Part shown: positions 1-7,308 of the stretch, piece by piece | Numbering within the stretch: the stretch's first letter is position 1 | Layout: every line of letters begins with the position of its first letter | Origin: Fusobacteriota bacterium | GTDB lineage: Bacteria > Fusobacteriota > Fusobacteriia > JAPLKR01 | Length of the DNA: 13,168 nt | Assembly (NCBI GenBank): GCA_026387965.1 | Contig: JAPLKR010000030.1 | Coordinates: 3,363-16,530 of the forward strand | Direction of reading: 5' to 3' | The notes under the pieces: generated by a model | The model's database searches: none | The model's input: only the letters and a program-made list of their open reading frames with translations | What the model was told of the DNA's origin: nothing | Position numbers and translations under genes: made by a program

Positions 1-162
1 GATATAGCGTTGAAAAAGTAGAGAATAGAGTTTTGCCACTTTATGATGGTCTTGATAGAGCCGGCATACACGCTCTTGTTCAGAAATAGAGAGAAAGTTT
101 AGTAGTTTTTTTTTATCTAACCAGTGTGCATTTTGATCAAATGAAAAATGAAAAATGTCCAT
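1..162 (-). CDS. 4'-phosphopantetheinyl transferase (Sfp type), N-terminal part
   Basis: An open frame of 54 codons starts with ATG at 162 and runs off the left edge. It has a clear ribosome binding site (AGGAG at 172-168, 5 bases before ATG). The translation begins MDIFHFSFDQNAHW and continues with FLSISEQERVCRLY and a KVAKLYSLLFQRYI stretch. This fits the N-terminal pattern of Sfp/HetI/AcpT enzymes: a short strand, then 'LSxxExxRxxRxxxxxxxxxxxxxxxxLLRxxL'. Family members transfer the phosphopantetheine arm from CoA to carrier proteins of fatty acid, polyketide or peptide synthesis in the cytoplasm. The Mg-binding GxDxE and WxxKE motifs that would prove it lie outside the window, so the call rests on the N-terminal pattern only. 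It is transcribed away from the rmuC operon. Confidence 0.6.
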   Translation of the reverse strand, partial: MDIFHFSFDQNAHWLDKKKLLNFLSISEQERVCRLYQDHHKVAKLYSLLFQRYI

Positions 163-191
163 AGAGACTCCTTTAAGGGATTATTATTCAT

Positions 192-220
192 ATTATATTG
201 GAAAAAAAATTAAAAAACAA
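192..220 (-). promoter_or_regulatory. Sigma70-like promoter for the phosphopantetheinyl transferase gene
   Basis: On the minus strand there is TTGTTT (220-215), a 17-base spacer and a perfect TATAAT (197-192). The expected transcript start near 185 leaves a leader of about 23 bases containing the AAAGGAG site. The -10 is perfect; the -35 matches only at TTG. Confidence 0.5.
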
Positions 221-270
221 GTAAAGAAGAGGCGATTCATAAAATGAGGGTATAATATTTTATCATAAAA

Positions 271-279
271 TGGTATAAT
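271..279 (+). promoter_or_regulatory. Extended -10 promoter for the rmuC operon
   Basis: TGGTATAAT is a TGn-extended -10 box with a perfect TATAAT (274-279) and no recognisable -35, as expected for extended -10 promoters. The start would fall near 286, just before the AAGGAGA site (294-300) of the mini-ORF at 306. A second TATAAT at 251-256 lacks the TGn and is less likely. Confidence 0.5.
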
Positions 280-305
280 GAATTAAAAATAATAAGGAGA
301 ATTCG

Positions 306-386
306 ATGATTATCAATTTCCTTTCAGGAGTAAAATGGCATAAAATTTTCAAAAAAATCACAAAAATATTCAAAAAGGAAAATTAA
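306..386 (+). CDS. 26-residue cationic amphipathic mini-protein or leader peptide
   Basis: An ATG at 306 sits 5 bases after AAGGAGA, one of the better ribosome binding sites in the window. It opens a 26-codon frame ending in TAA one base before the rmuC ATG. The peptide starts MIINFLSGVKWHKIF and ends with KKITKIFKKEN. It has seven lysines, and its hydrophobic residues (I14, F15, I18, I21, F22) recur every 3-4 positions, giving an amphipathic helix with a lysine face. No family is recognised. It could be a real small membrane-binding peptide or a leader whose translation couples to rmuC. The AAAAAGGA site for rmuC lies inside its last codons, so translation of this ORF would open the rmuC start region. 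A chance frame is possible given the length. Confidence 0.45.
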   Translation: MIINFLSGVKWHKIFKKITKIFKKEN

Positions 387-387
387 G

Positions 388-1641
388 ATGGGCGTTGAAC
401 TAAGCTTAGGTTTTATTGCAGTAATACTTGTAGTTGTATGTGTGTTAATGATTTTTTTGTTAAAAAAAAATCAAGTGGATAAAATAATAGAACAAATGAG
501 AGTTTTAGAAGAAAGTGAGCGTAACTTTTTAGAAAGTGTTAATTTGAAAATTGACAAAACACTTCTTGAAGGTTTTTTAACAACACATAAAACACTTCAA
601 GAAAATAGTGAGAAAAATATAGAAAAAACTAATAAATTTGAACTTAAATTGTCCAGTGATTTTCAGACTCTGTCAAATCATGTAGAGAAAAAATTAATAG
701 AGTTTAGAGAGAGCATGCAACTGAGCTTAAAACGAGATTTTGAGCACTTAAGCACATTAGTTGAAAATCGATTAGATAGGATTAACGCGAAAGTAGAAGA
801 GCGTTTAAATGAGGGATTTGAAAAAACAAAGCAAACATTTACATCAATACTTGAGAGACTTTCTAAAATTGATGAAGCTCAAAAAAAAATAGATGGCTTA
901 TCGACAGAAATTATCTCACTTCAAGATATTTTGACGGATAAAAAAAGCCGTGGAATTTTTGGAGAAGTCCAGCTTGCTAATATATTAAAAACGGTTTTTG
1001 GAGAGAAAAACAGTGAATTTTATCGTCTACAACATAAGTTGTCGAATCATTTAATTGTAGATGCATTTTTATTTCTTCCAGCACCGATGGGAAGTATTGC
1101 CATTGACTCGAAATTTCCTTTGGAAAATTATAAAAAAATGGTGGATAGTACTCTAAGTAACGATGTTCGTGAAAATGCTACAAAAGAATTTAAAATAAAT
1201 ATTAAGAAACATATTAACGACATTGCTACGAAATATATTATTTTAGGAGAGACTGCGAGCGAAGCCTTTATGTTTATCCCTGCAGAGGCAATATTTGCTG
1301 AAATTCACGCACACCATTCGGATATTATTGAATATTCTCACAATAAAAGAGTTTGGATTGCGTCCCCTACGACCTTAATGGCGATGCTTACGACGGTTCA
1401 GGTACTACTGAGTAATGCAAAAAGGGAAGAGTATGCTCATATTATTCAACTGGAGTTAAAAAAACTTGCTGAAGAATTTATGCGGTATGAAACAAGATGG
1501 AATACACTTTCAAAGCACATGGATACTGTCTATAAGGATGTCAAAGATATTCATATAACTACTGAAAAAATAGGTAGAAAATTTGTGTCAATTTCAGAAG
1601 TTGAAATTGAGAAGTTTGAAATAACGGAAAAGGACATATAA
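388..1641 (+). CDS. rmuC: DNA recombination protein RmuC
   Basis: 417 residues. Residues 6-25 form one N-terminal membrane anchor, followed by a long lysine/glutamate-rich coiled coil (about 28-185). The conserved RmuC core then begins with KKSRGIFGEVQL (185-196). Next is the IDSKFPLENY block (239-248), in which D240 and K242 fit the nuclease-fold D-x-K. The core continues with FMFIPAEAIFAEI (294-306) and the WIASPTTLMAML stretch (323-334). Family members are thought to limit inversions at short inverted repeats and to act on replication or recombination intermediates; biochemical proof is thin. Length is slightly below E. coli RmuC (about 475). It starts one base after the mini-ORF stop, with AAAAAGGA upstream, and is followed after 4 bases by the YihY-family gene. 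Confidence 0.93.
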   Translation: MGVELSLGFIAVILVVVCVLMIFLLKKNQVDKIIEQMRVLEESERNFLESVNLKIDKTLLEGFLTTHKTLQENSEKNIEKTNKFELKLSSDFQTLSNHVEKKLIEFRESMQLSLKRDFEHLSTLVENRLDRINAKVEERLNEGFEKTKQTFTSILERLSKIDEAQKKIDGLSTEIISLQDILTDKKSRGIFGEVQLANILKTVFGEKNSEFYRLQHKLSNHLIVDAFLFLPAPMGSIAIDSKFPLENYKKMVDSTLSNDVRENATKEFKINIKKHINDIATKYIILGETASEAFMFIPAEAIFAEIHAHHSDIIEYSHNKRVWIASPTTLMAMLTTVQVLLSNAKREEYAHIIQLELKKLAEEFMRYETRWNTLSKHMDTVYKDVKDIHITTEKIGRKFVSISEVEIEKFEITEKDI

Positions 1642-1645
1642 AGAT

Positions 1646-2959
1646 ATGATTAATAATCTTTTTAAAAAGGTTTGGAATGCAAATGCAAACAATTTAAATG
1701 GAATTAAGAAGTTTTTGTTACTTATGGCACGTGTTGGTCTGTTGACGTACCGTGGGTTTTTAGATGATCGTTGTATGTTGACCTCTTCGGGACTCACTTA
1801 TTATACGCTGCTGGGGCTGCTTCCAGCATTTGGAATTTTCATCTCTATTACGCGAGGGTTTGGTTTGAGTGATGTACTTAAAGAAGCACTTTTAAAGCAC
1901 TTTTGGCAATATGATGGGGTTATCAATAACATATTTATGTATGCGACTAATATTATTTATGTGAATTCGCATAATATCATTATCACGGTTTTTGGGATAC
2001 TTTTTGTATTTTGGGCTGTTGTGAGAATACTTGGAAGTATTGAAGTAGCGATTAACGATGTATGGCGTGTTAAGGTTACGCGTTCAGCTGTGAGACGATA
2101 TACAACTTACGTAGTGATTATTATTTTAATTCCTTTACTTATTATACTTTTTTTGAATTTCGATCATATGTTAGAGAGAGAGATTCAAAAGTTAATGAGG
2201 GGAGTTACATTTTTTAATCTTGGCGAAATTTTAGCGTTACATTTTTTTAATATACTCAACTTGCTTTTTATCTGTTTTATATTTGTATTGATGTATACTC
2301 TTTTTCCAAATACAAAAGTAAAATTTTCTGCAGCTTTTGCTTCAAGTATTATAACTTGCTTCATTTATCTTGCTATTCAGACAATATATGTGAAAATCCA
2401 GGTGATGTCGATTCACTATAGTGTGGTTTATGGCTCTATTGCTATTATCCCTCTTTTTATATTTTGGATGAGGGTAAATTGGCTGATTATCATGATTGGT
2501 GCAGAACTCACATATGCTTTTCAAAATGTATTTACCTATGAGTATCATTATTTTGAAAGAGAGCTAAGTTCAAGTACCAAGCGGGTTTTACATCTGTTTA
2601 TTTTACATAAAATCATCAAACAATTTGAGCTCAATGAGACAAAATGGGACTATGTGGAATTTTCAAAAAGTTTCAAAATGCCATCGAAGCTAACCAATGG
2701 GATTTTAGAAAACCTTATGGAGGCGATGTTAATTGTAAAAGTTGTGGATGAAGCAACTCAAAAGACGACCTATCTTCCAGCGCAAGATATTAATCAAATG
2801 AGTATTTCGAGTGTGTATAATTCCTTAGAAAATTCTGGTGAGGATTTAATTTTAAAATATATTGAAAATAAAGATCTTCAAAATATTATTCGTTGTGTTA
2901 ATGGTCTTCATTATACTATTCTGGAGTCAAAATACAATCAACTCTTGAAGGATTTTTAG
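1646..2959 (+). CDS. yihY: YihY/BrkB-family inner membrane protein with C-terminal winged-helix-like tail
   Basis: 437 residues. Six hydrophobic segments lie at about 50-70, 109-131, 153-171, 196-219, 229-250 and 260-292. The family signature is the last part: VYGSIAIIPLFIFWMRVNW followed by IGAELTYAF (284-292). An earlier SSGLTYYTLLGLLPAF block (47-62) is also typical. After the membrane domain comes a soluble tail of about 140 residues. Its FSKSFKMPSKLTNGILENLM stretch (339-358), followed by two short strands and 'YLPAQDINQMSI', resembles the winged-helix tail of longer YihY members. The family was once called RNase BN by mistake; its true role, possibly transport or envelope-related, is not settled. 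The start is 4 bases after the rmuC stop, and its AAAGGA site lies in the end of rmuC, so the two are co-translated. Confidence 0.9.
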   Translation: MINNLFKKVWNANANNLNGIKKFLLLMARVGLLTYRGFLDDRCMLTSSGLTYYTLLGLLPAFGIFISITRGFGLSDVLKEALLKHFWQYDGVINNIFMYATNIIYVNSHNIIITVFGILFVFWAVVRILGSIEVAINDVWRVKVTRSAVRRYTTYVVIIILIPLLIILFLNFDHMLEREIQKLMRGVTFFNLGEILALHFFNILNLLFICFIFVLMYTLFPNTKVKFSAAFASSIITCFIYLAIQTIYVKIQVMSIHYSVVYGSIAIIPLFIFWMRVNWLIIMIGAELTYAFQNVFTYEYHYFERELSSSTKRVLHLFILHKIIKQFELNETKWDYVEFSKSFKMPSKLTNGILENLMEAMLIVKVVDEATQKTTYLPAQDINQMSISSVYNSLENSGEDLILKYIENKDLQNIIRCVNGLHYTILESKYNQLLKDF

Positions 2960-2968
2960 GAGGGTAAA

Positions 2969-4150
2969 ATGAATATTGCAACACTGGTTAATTTAGTAAA
3001 TAAAGAATTTCCTTTGCTTGTTAAAATTAGAAGAGCCATACACTGCGAACCTGAACTCAGTGGAGAAGAGTATAAAACACAAAAGATGATTATTACGTTA
3101 CTAACCGAGTGGGGGATCGAACATAAAGTATGTGCCAAAACGGGTGTTCTTGCACTCATTCGTGGAAATGGCCGCTTAGAAAAATGCATTGGTCTTCGAG
3201 CAGATATGGACGCACTGCCGATGCAAGATTTGAAAAATGTAGAGTATGCTTCTAAGATACCCGGTGTGGCACATGCTTGTGGCCATGATGCACATACTGC
3301 GATACTGCTCATTGTGGCGAAAATTTTGCAAGAAATTCGTGGCCAAATCGACGGTGATGTTAAATTGTTTTTTCAACCTGCTGAAGAGAAAGGTGGAGGT
3401 GCTTATCCAATGATTTGTGAAGGCGCGTTAGAATCGCCTTCAGTGAACGCCCTGATTGGCCTACATATGTCAGGAAGACTCGAGGTAGGTAAAATTGGAT
3501 TTCAATCGAAAATTGTATGTGCTTCAAGTCGGCAAATTGAAATTGAAATTCAAGGTGTATCTGCACATGGAGCGACCCCAGAAAGTGGCATCGATGCCAT
3601 TGTGGTGGCATGTCATGTTGTGGTAGCCCTTCAAACCGCCATTAGTCGATATAAATCGGCACTTTCGCCTGTAGTGTTAACCTTTGGCATGATACAAGGA
3701 GGAACTAAAGAAAATATTATTGCAAATTCAGTGGTGCTGCGAGGCACTATGCGCACCCATGATGAGAGTATTGAGACACTAATGATTGAAAGAATAACAA
3801 AAATCATTGAAGGTGTTTGTGAAGGATTTGGTTCAAAATCAAGCATAACTATTAAACAAGGCTACCCTCTTTTGAGAAATAATAGTGAAATGGTGGAACT
3901 TCTAAAACACAGTGCAAAGCAAATTGTTGGTGAAAATAGTGTGGTAGAGCTACCGCCAAGTATGGGAGGCGAAGATTTTGCATTTTTTTCAAAATTAAAG
4001 CCGACTGTATTTTATCGGGTTGGTGCTCAAAATAGCAGTAAAGGCATCTCGTGCAGTGAGCATATGAGTTGCTACGATATTGACGAAGAGGCCCTTAGAG
4101 TGGCAGTAAAGGTACAAATATTAGCGGTTTTGAACTACTTTTCTAAATAG
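2969..4150 (+). CDS. M20 family (M20D) amidohydrolase / N-acyl-amino-acid deacylase
   Basis: 393 residues, the normal length for the IAA-amino-acid hydrolase / hippurate hydrolase / N-acetyl-diaminopimelate deacetylase group. Motifs in order: RAIHCEPELSGEE (22-34), GLRADMDALPM (75-85) and HACGHDAHTA (102-111), where C104 and H106 are expected metal ligands. FFQPAEEKGGGA (134-145) carries the general base E139 and ligand E140. GLHMSG has H166. The dimerisation insert begins at GVSAHGATPESGIDA (196-210), and GGEDFAFF (333-340) precedes EHMSCYDIDEEAL, where H365 is the last expected ligand. All catalytic residues are present, so it should be an active cytoplasmic deacylase; the acyl-amino-acid substrate cannot be read from sequence. 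The SD AGGAGG overlaps the TAG stop of the preceding gene (TAGGAGG), implying coupled translation. Confidence 0.92.
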   Translation: MNIATLVNLVNKEFPLLVKIRRAIHCEPELSGEEYKTQKMIITLLTEWGIEHKVCAKTGVLALIRGNGRLEKCIGLRADMDALPMQDLKNVEYASKIPGVAHACGHDAHTAILLIVAKILQEIRGQIDGDVKLFFQPAEEKGGGAYPMICEGALESPSVNALIGLHMSGRLEVGKIGFQSKIVCASSRQIEIEIQGVSAHGATPESGIDAIVVACHVVVALQTAISRYKSALSPVVLTFGMIQGGTKENIIANSVVLRGTMRTHDESIETLMIERITKIIEGVCEGFGSKSSITIKQGYPLLRNNSEMVELLKHSAKQIVGENSVVELPPSMGGEDFAFFSKLKPTVFYRVGAQNSSKGISCSEHMSCYDIDEEALRVAVKVQILAVLNYFSK

Positions 4151-4158
4151 GGGGCGCA

Positions 4159-5487
4159 ATGGAAAAAATATTTTATGAAAAAATACTTTATCGTATGTCT
4201 GAAGCTGTTTTTTTACTTGATAGTTCTGGCACTTTTCTTTTTTCAAATCATAAGGGCGAAGAAATGTTTCGAACGCTACCAGGGAAATTAAAAGGGAAAA
4301 ATTTTAATGATTTTTTTTCTGAACCCGTTGTAAGCCGTTTTTTAAGAACCATCAAAATAGTGTTAGGGCGTGGAGAGACAATCAAACGTGAGATTGAAAC
4401 TCGAATAGATGGTATTGATTATATTATTGATATTACAATTACAGGCTTTGATTTCGAAGAGGACTTTGGAAAAAATGTGGTGTTATGTACAGCAAATGAT
4501 GTGACCAAAGATAGAAAAGAGAAAGTGAGATTTAATAATTTCGAGCATTTCATGAATTTTTCAAGTCAAGGTTTTGTCGTTTTGAACATGGCGTGGGAGA
4601 TAATTTATGCCAACCCTGCATTTTGCAAGATACTCAAATTCAACACAGCTTCAGAGTGTTATTTGAAGAAAATATCAGATTATTATTCATTAAATAGTAG
4701 AAAGAAGTTTGAAGATCGTGGGAGAACATCTCTTGAGCATAGTGGTAAATGGAGTGGAGAGTTAGCGCTTTATGATACTCATGGTCAAGAAATATTAACT
4801 GCAGAATCTTATTTTATCATTAAAGATAAAAATGGACGTCCTAAATATTATGCGAATATTGTGGCGGACATATCGGATAAAAAAATGATGCAAGGAGAAA
4901 TACTAAAATATCAACAAAATTTGGAAAAACTTATTGAAGAGAGAACTGAGCAACTGCTCCGACTTAATACACAGTTAAATGATTTATATATTCAACTGAC
5001 AGAGGCGTCAATTAGAGATCCTTTAACAGAGCTCTATAATCGAAGTTATGTTAATCAATTTCTTAAAAAAACTATGACTGAGCTTAATTGGAATCATTTT
5101 ATCAAGATTGATATTGATCGTTTTGGAGAGATTAACCAAGAATATGGCTATGAAGTGGGAGATCGAGTCCTTAAAAAAATAGCTAAATTAATTAAGGATT
5201 TGTTTGGGCTTGAGGCTCTCTGCGCGCGTTTTGATAGCAATGCATTTTTAGTCATGGTCAATATGGAAAATGATGTGGTGATGCGACTTGCTGATACGCT
5301 TAGAACTAAAGTAAAAATGATGCCACTCTGCTATGAAAATGCTGAGTTTTATACTTCAGTATCTCTTGGAATTTATTACTCAGTGATGCAAACTGAAAAT
5401 ATTGCAAATGCCATAAAAATGGCTGCTCGTATGTTGTATAAGGCAAAAACTCAGGGGACAAATCAAGTAGAGTATCGCAGAGTGTGA
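4159..5487 (+). CDS. PAS-PAS protein with a degenerate GGDEF domain
   Basis: 442 residues, no membrane segment, so cytoplasmic. PAS 1 spans about 7-118 (LLDSSGTFLFSN at 19-30). PAS 2 spans about 128-242 (FVVLNMAWEIIYANPAFCKI, then a KNGRPKYYANIVADISDKK end). A coiled-coil linker runs 244-282. The C-terminal domain begins DPLTELYNRS (287-296), continues with KIDIDRFGEINQEYG (316-330) and GDRVLKKIA, and ends with the usual ARMLYKAKTQGTNQV. At the active-site turn, where GG(D/E)EF is expected, it has DSNAF (359-363), and the inhibitory RxxD site is absent (GLEA at 350-353). D318, N326 and D335, which bind metal and guanine in active enzymes, remain. It is therefore probably a non-catalytic c-di-GMP/GTP-binding or partner-binding sensor. 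It follows the amidohydrolase by 8 bases with a weak AGGGGG site. Confidence 0.88.
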   Translation: MEKIFYEKILYRMSEAVFLLDSSGTFLFSNHKGEEMFRTLPGKLKGKNFNDFFSEPVVSRFLRTIKIVLGRGETIKREIETRIDGIDYIIDITITGFDFEEDFGKNVVLCTANDVTKDRKEKVRFNNFEHFMNFSSQGFVVLNMAWEIIYANPAFCKILKFNTASECYLKKISDYYSLNSRKKFEDRGRTSLEHSGKWSGELALYDTHGQEILTAESYFIIKDKNGRPKYYANIVADISDKKMMQGEILKYQQNLEKLIEERTEQLLRLNTQLNDLYIQLTEASIRDPLTELYNRSYVNQFLKKTMTELNWNHFIKIDIDRFGEINQEYGYEVGDRVLKKIAKLIKDLFGLEALCARFDSNAFLVMVNMENDVVMRLADTLRTKVKMMPLCYENAEFYTSVSLGIYYSVMQTENIANAIKMAARMLYKAKTQGTNQVEYRRV

Positions 5488-5504
5488 AATAACATAATTT
5501 TTTT

Positions 5505-5534
5505 TTGACTAAATGAGTAAATGTTTACTATAAT
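5505..5534 (+). promoter_or_regulatory. Sigma70 promoter for the YadGH-like ABC operon
   Basis: TTGACT (5505-5510), an 18-base spacer and a perfect TATAAT (5529-5534). A run of nine T precedes and overlaps the -35 box (5498-5506). The start would be near 5541. This is the closest match to consensus in the window and separates the ABC operon from the upstream PAS-GGDEF gene. Confidence 0.75.
5516..5529. promoter_or_regulatory. Operator-like palindrome in the ABC promoter spacer
   Basis: AGTAAA-TG-TTTACT is a perfect 6+6 inverted repeat. It lies between the -35 and -10 boxes and touches the first base of the -10. A dimeric repressor bound here would block RNA polymerase. No regulator gene is adjacent in the window, so the partner is unknown. 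Confidence 0.4.
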
Positions 5535-5554
5535 AGAGTGGGAAGAAAATGTGC

Positions 5555-5590
5555 AAAACAACCATTTAGAGAATTCTAAGTGGTTGTTTT
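5555..5590 (+). promoter_or_regulatory. Long leader hairpin, possible attenuator of the ABC operon
   Basis: AAAACAACCA (5555-5564) is exactly complementary to TGGTTGTTTT (5581-5590). The inner TTTAGA/TCTAAG continues the stem with a single G-U pair around a GAAT loop, giving about 16 pairs. TTTT, then CG and ATTTT, follow, and the AGGAGG of the ATPase begins 8 bases downstream. It lies about 14 bases inside the expected transcript. It could be an intrinsic terminator/attenuator, an end for readthrough from the upstream operon, or an mRNA-stabilising stem. The stem is AT-rich for a terminator. Confidence 0.65.
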
Positions 5591-5607
5591 CGATTTTAGG
5601 AGGTAAT

Positions 5608-6516
5608 TTGATAGAGATTAACGGCGTGTCTAAATGTTATCAAAATGGAAAGAAGCAAGCTTTAAAAGAGATTTCGTTTCATATTAAAGCCCAGGAGTTT
5701 GTGGCACTTCTTGGACAAAATGGTGCGGGAAAAACGACACTCATTAATATACTGGGCGGAAACGTGAAAAAAGATAGTGGAGAGATTAAGATTGCAGGGT
5801 TAAACCTCGAACACCAAGAGTTACTTACCAAAAGAAAGCTTGGCATAGTGCCACAAGAAATTAGTATTGATTTTAATTTTACAATTTTTGAAATATTAAA
5901 ATTTCAATGTGGGTATTTTGGAAAAAAATTTGATAAAGATTATGCAGAATATCTCTTGGAAAAATTAAGTTTGAGCGATAAAAAGCATGTGCGTGGGCGA
6001 TTTTTGTCCGGGGGAATGAAAAGGCGGTTATTAATAGCTAAGGCTTTGATACATAACCCTGAAATTATTATTCTAGATGAACCTACTGCGGGTGTGGATA
6101 TTGAACTGAGACACTCACTTTATGAATTTTTAAATGAACTGCGCCAAATGGGGAAAACAATTATTTTAACAACTCATTATCTTGAAGAGGCGGAAAAATT
6201 ATGTGATAGAATAATTATGATCAAAGATGGAGAAGTGATAGCGGACGAGTCCAAACATATTTTGATGCAAAAATATGCCAATAAGCAAGTAATCACGGTG
6301 ATGTTTGAAGAGGGATTTAATCCGTTTGAGTCGATACTTTTTGAATATGAAATATCTATTGAAGGTCAAGAACTATCGATACATTTTCATAAGTCGAAAT
6401 TAGCCACAGTATTGAAAAAATTAACAAAACTTCCTGTAATACTTGAGACACTCTCCATTACACAAGCTAATTTGGAAGATGTTTTTTTACACTTAACACA
6501 AAGAGAGGAGACGTGA
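5608..6516 (+). CDS. yadG: ABC transporter ATP-binding protein, YadG-like
   Basis: 302 residues from a TTG start at 5608, placed 4 bases after AGGAGG (5598-5603), giving the family-typical beginning (M)IEINGVSKCYQNG. Walker A GQNGAGKT (36-43), Q-loop VPQE (Q83), signature LSGGM (133-137), Walker B IIILDEP (153-159) and the switch histidine H190 in TTHYLEEAE are all present. The stretch DEPTAGVDIELR and the LSGGMKRR signature closely match E. coli YadG. The C-terminal tail ends LEDVFLHLT, common in ATPases of ABC-2 exporters. It powers the adjacent permease; the substrate is not known. The frame is open to an ATG at 5521, but that ATG lies inside the promoter spacer and upstream of the transcript start, so it cannot be the start. 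Confidence 0.93.
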   Translation: MIEINGVSKCYQNGKKQALKEISFHIKAQEFVALLGQNGAGKTTLINILGGNVKKDSGEIKIAGLNLEHQELLTKRKLGIVPQEISIDFNFTIFEILKFQCGYFGKKFDKDYAEYLLEKLSLSDKKHVRGRFLSGGMKRRLLIAKALIHNPEIIILDEPTAGVDIELRHSLYEFLNELRQMGKTIILTTHYLEEAEKLCDRIIMIKDGEVIADESKHILMQKYANKQVITVMFEEGFNPFESILFEYEISIEGQELSIHFHKSKLATVLKKLTKLPVILETLSITQANLEDVFLHLTQREET

Positions 6517-7289
6517 TGCAATTTATATATAATCCTTTAGGTATGTGGACATTAATGAAGCGAGAAGTTCATCGTTTTTTAAAAGTATATTTACAAACCG
6601 TGATATCCACCCTTATTTCAAATTTACTGTATCTTGCGATATTTGGAGGGACACTCTCAAGCCGTCATATAACGATTGGTCATGTTGGATATTTGAAATT
6701 TCTTGTTCCGGGACTATGTGTTATGGGTGTTATTCTTTCTTCATTTCAAAATCCTTCATTTTCTATTGTCGCACATAAATTTCAAAATACGATTATGGAT
6801 TTCAACTCTTATCCGCTTTCACATTTTGAAAAATTAGTTGGGTTCATCTTTGGAGGGACGTGCAGAGGCATTCTCATTGGAGGTGTAACCTATCTAGCGA
6901 CGATACCTTTTGCTGGGGCATGGATGGTACATCCGATCTGGTTTTTTATCTCACTTGTTTTTGTGGGTATTACATTTTCAGCTATTGGAGTTATTTCAGG
7001 TCTTTGTGTTAAAACTTTTGAGGGAACTAATTTTTTTCTTTCCATAATTTTAACTCCGATTACGTATTTAGCGGGAGTATTCTTTCAAGTTTCATCGCTT
7101 CCTGGGGTACTTTCTAAAATAGCACTGTTTAACCCACTTTTTCCGTTAGTGAGCTCAGTAAGATATATGTATTTAGGTGTGAGTGAGGGAAATATAGTGA
7201 TAAATATCAGTTATGCACTAGGCGTAATGTTTTTCTTTTGCATTGTTGCGTACATTTTTATACAAAAAGGAATTGGACTGAAATATTAA
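6516..7289 (+). CDS. yadH: ABC-2 type permease, YadH-like
   Basis: 257 residues from ATG 6516, which overlaps the ATPase TGA by one base (TGATG). GAGAGGAG lies 5 bases before. A GTG at 6513 is in frame but too close to the SD. Six membrane segments are seen. KREVHRFLKVYLQT followed by LLYLAIFG near the N-terminus, FLVPGL (about 62-67), then LTPITYLAGVFF and FNPLFPLVSSVRY in the C-terminal half match the YadH/ABC-2 pattern closely. With YadG it forms an exporter of two ATPases plus two permeases in the inner membrane. In E. coli the YadGH pair has no established substrate, so drug, lipid or polysaccharide export are all possible. Confidence 0.92.
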   Translation: MQFIYNPLGMWTLMKREVHRFLKVYLQTVISTLISNLLYLAIFGGTLSSRHITIGHVGYLKFLVPGLCVMGVILSSFQNPSFSIVAHKFQNTIMDFNSYPLSHFEKLVGFIFGGTCRGILIGGVTYLATIPFAGAWMVHPIWFFISLVFVGITFSAIGVISGLCVKTFEGTNFFLSIILTPITYLAGVFFQVSSLPGVLSKIALFNPLFPLVSSVRYMYLGVSEGNIVINISYALGVMFFFCIVAYIFIQKGIGLKY

Positions 7290-7308
7290 TAATTTTGAAA
7301 GAGGGTAT

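Noticed and set aside
251-256. First TATAAT upstream of rmuC as main -10
   Set aside because: No TGn extension and no -35 at 16-18 bases; the second TATAAT at 274 is better.
2956-3846. Several minus-strand frames of 66-118 codons opposite the amidohydrolase
   Set aside because: They are shadows of a complete, motif-rich gene on the plus strand and have no SD or family features.
5521-5607. N-terminal extension of the ABC ATPase from an ATG at 5521
   Set aside because: The ATG lies inside the promoter spacer, before the expected transcript start, has no SD, and its 29 residues do not fit the family. The TTG at 5608 has AGGAGG and gives the usual start.
6513-6515. GTG start for the permease
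   Set aside because: Only about 3 bases from the SD; the ATG at 6516 is better placed.
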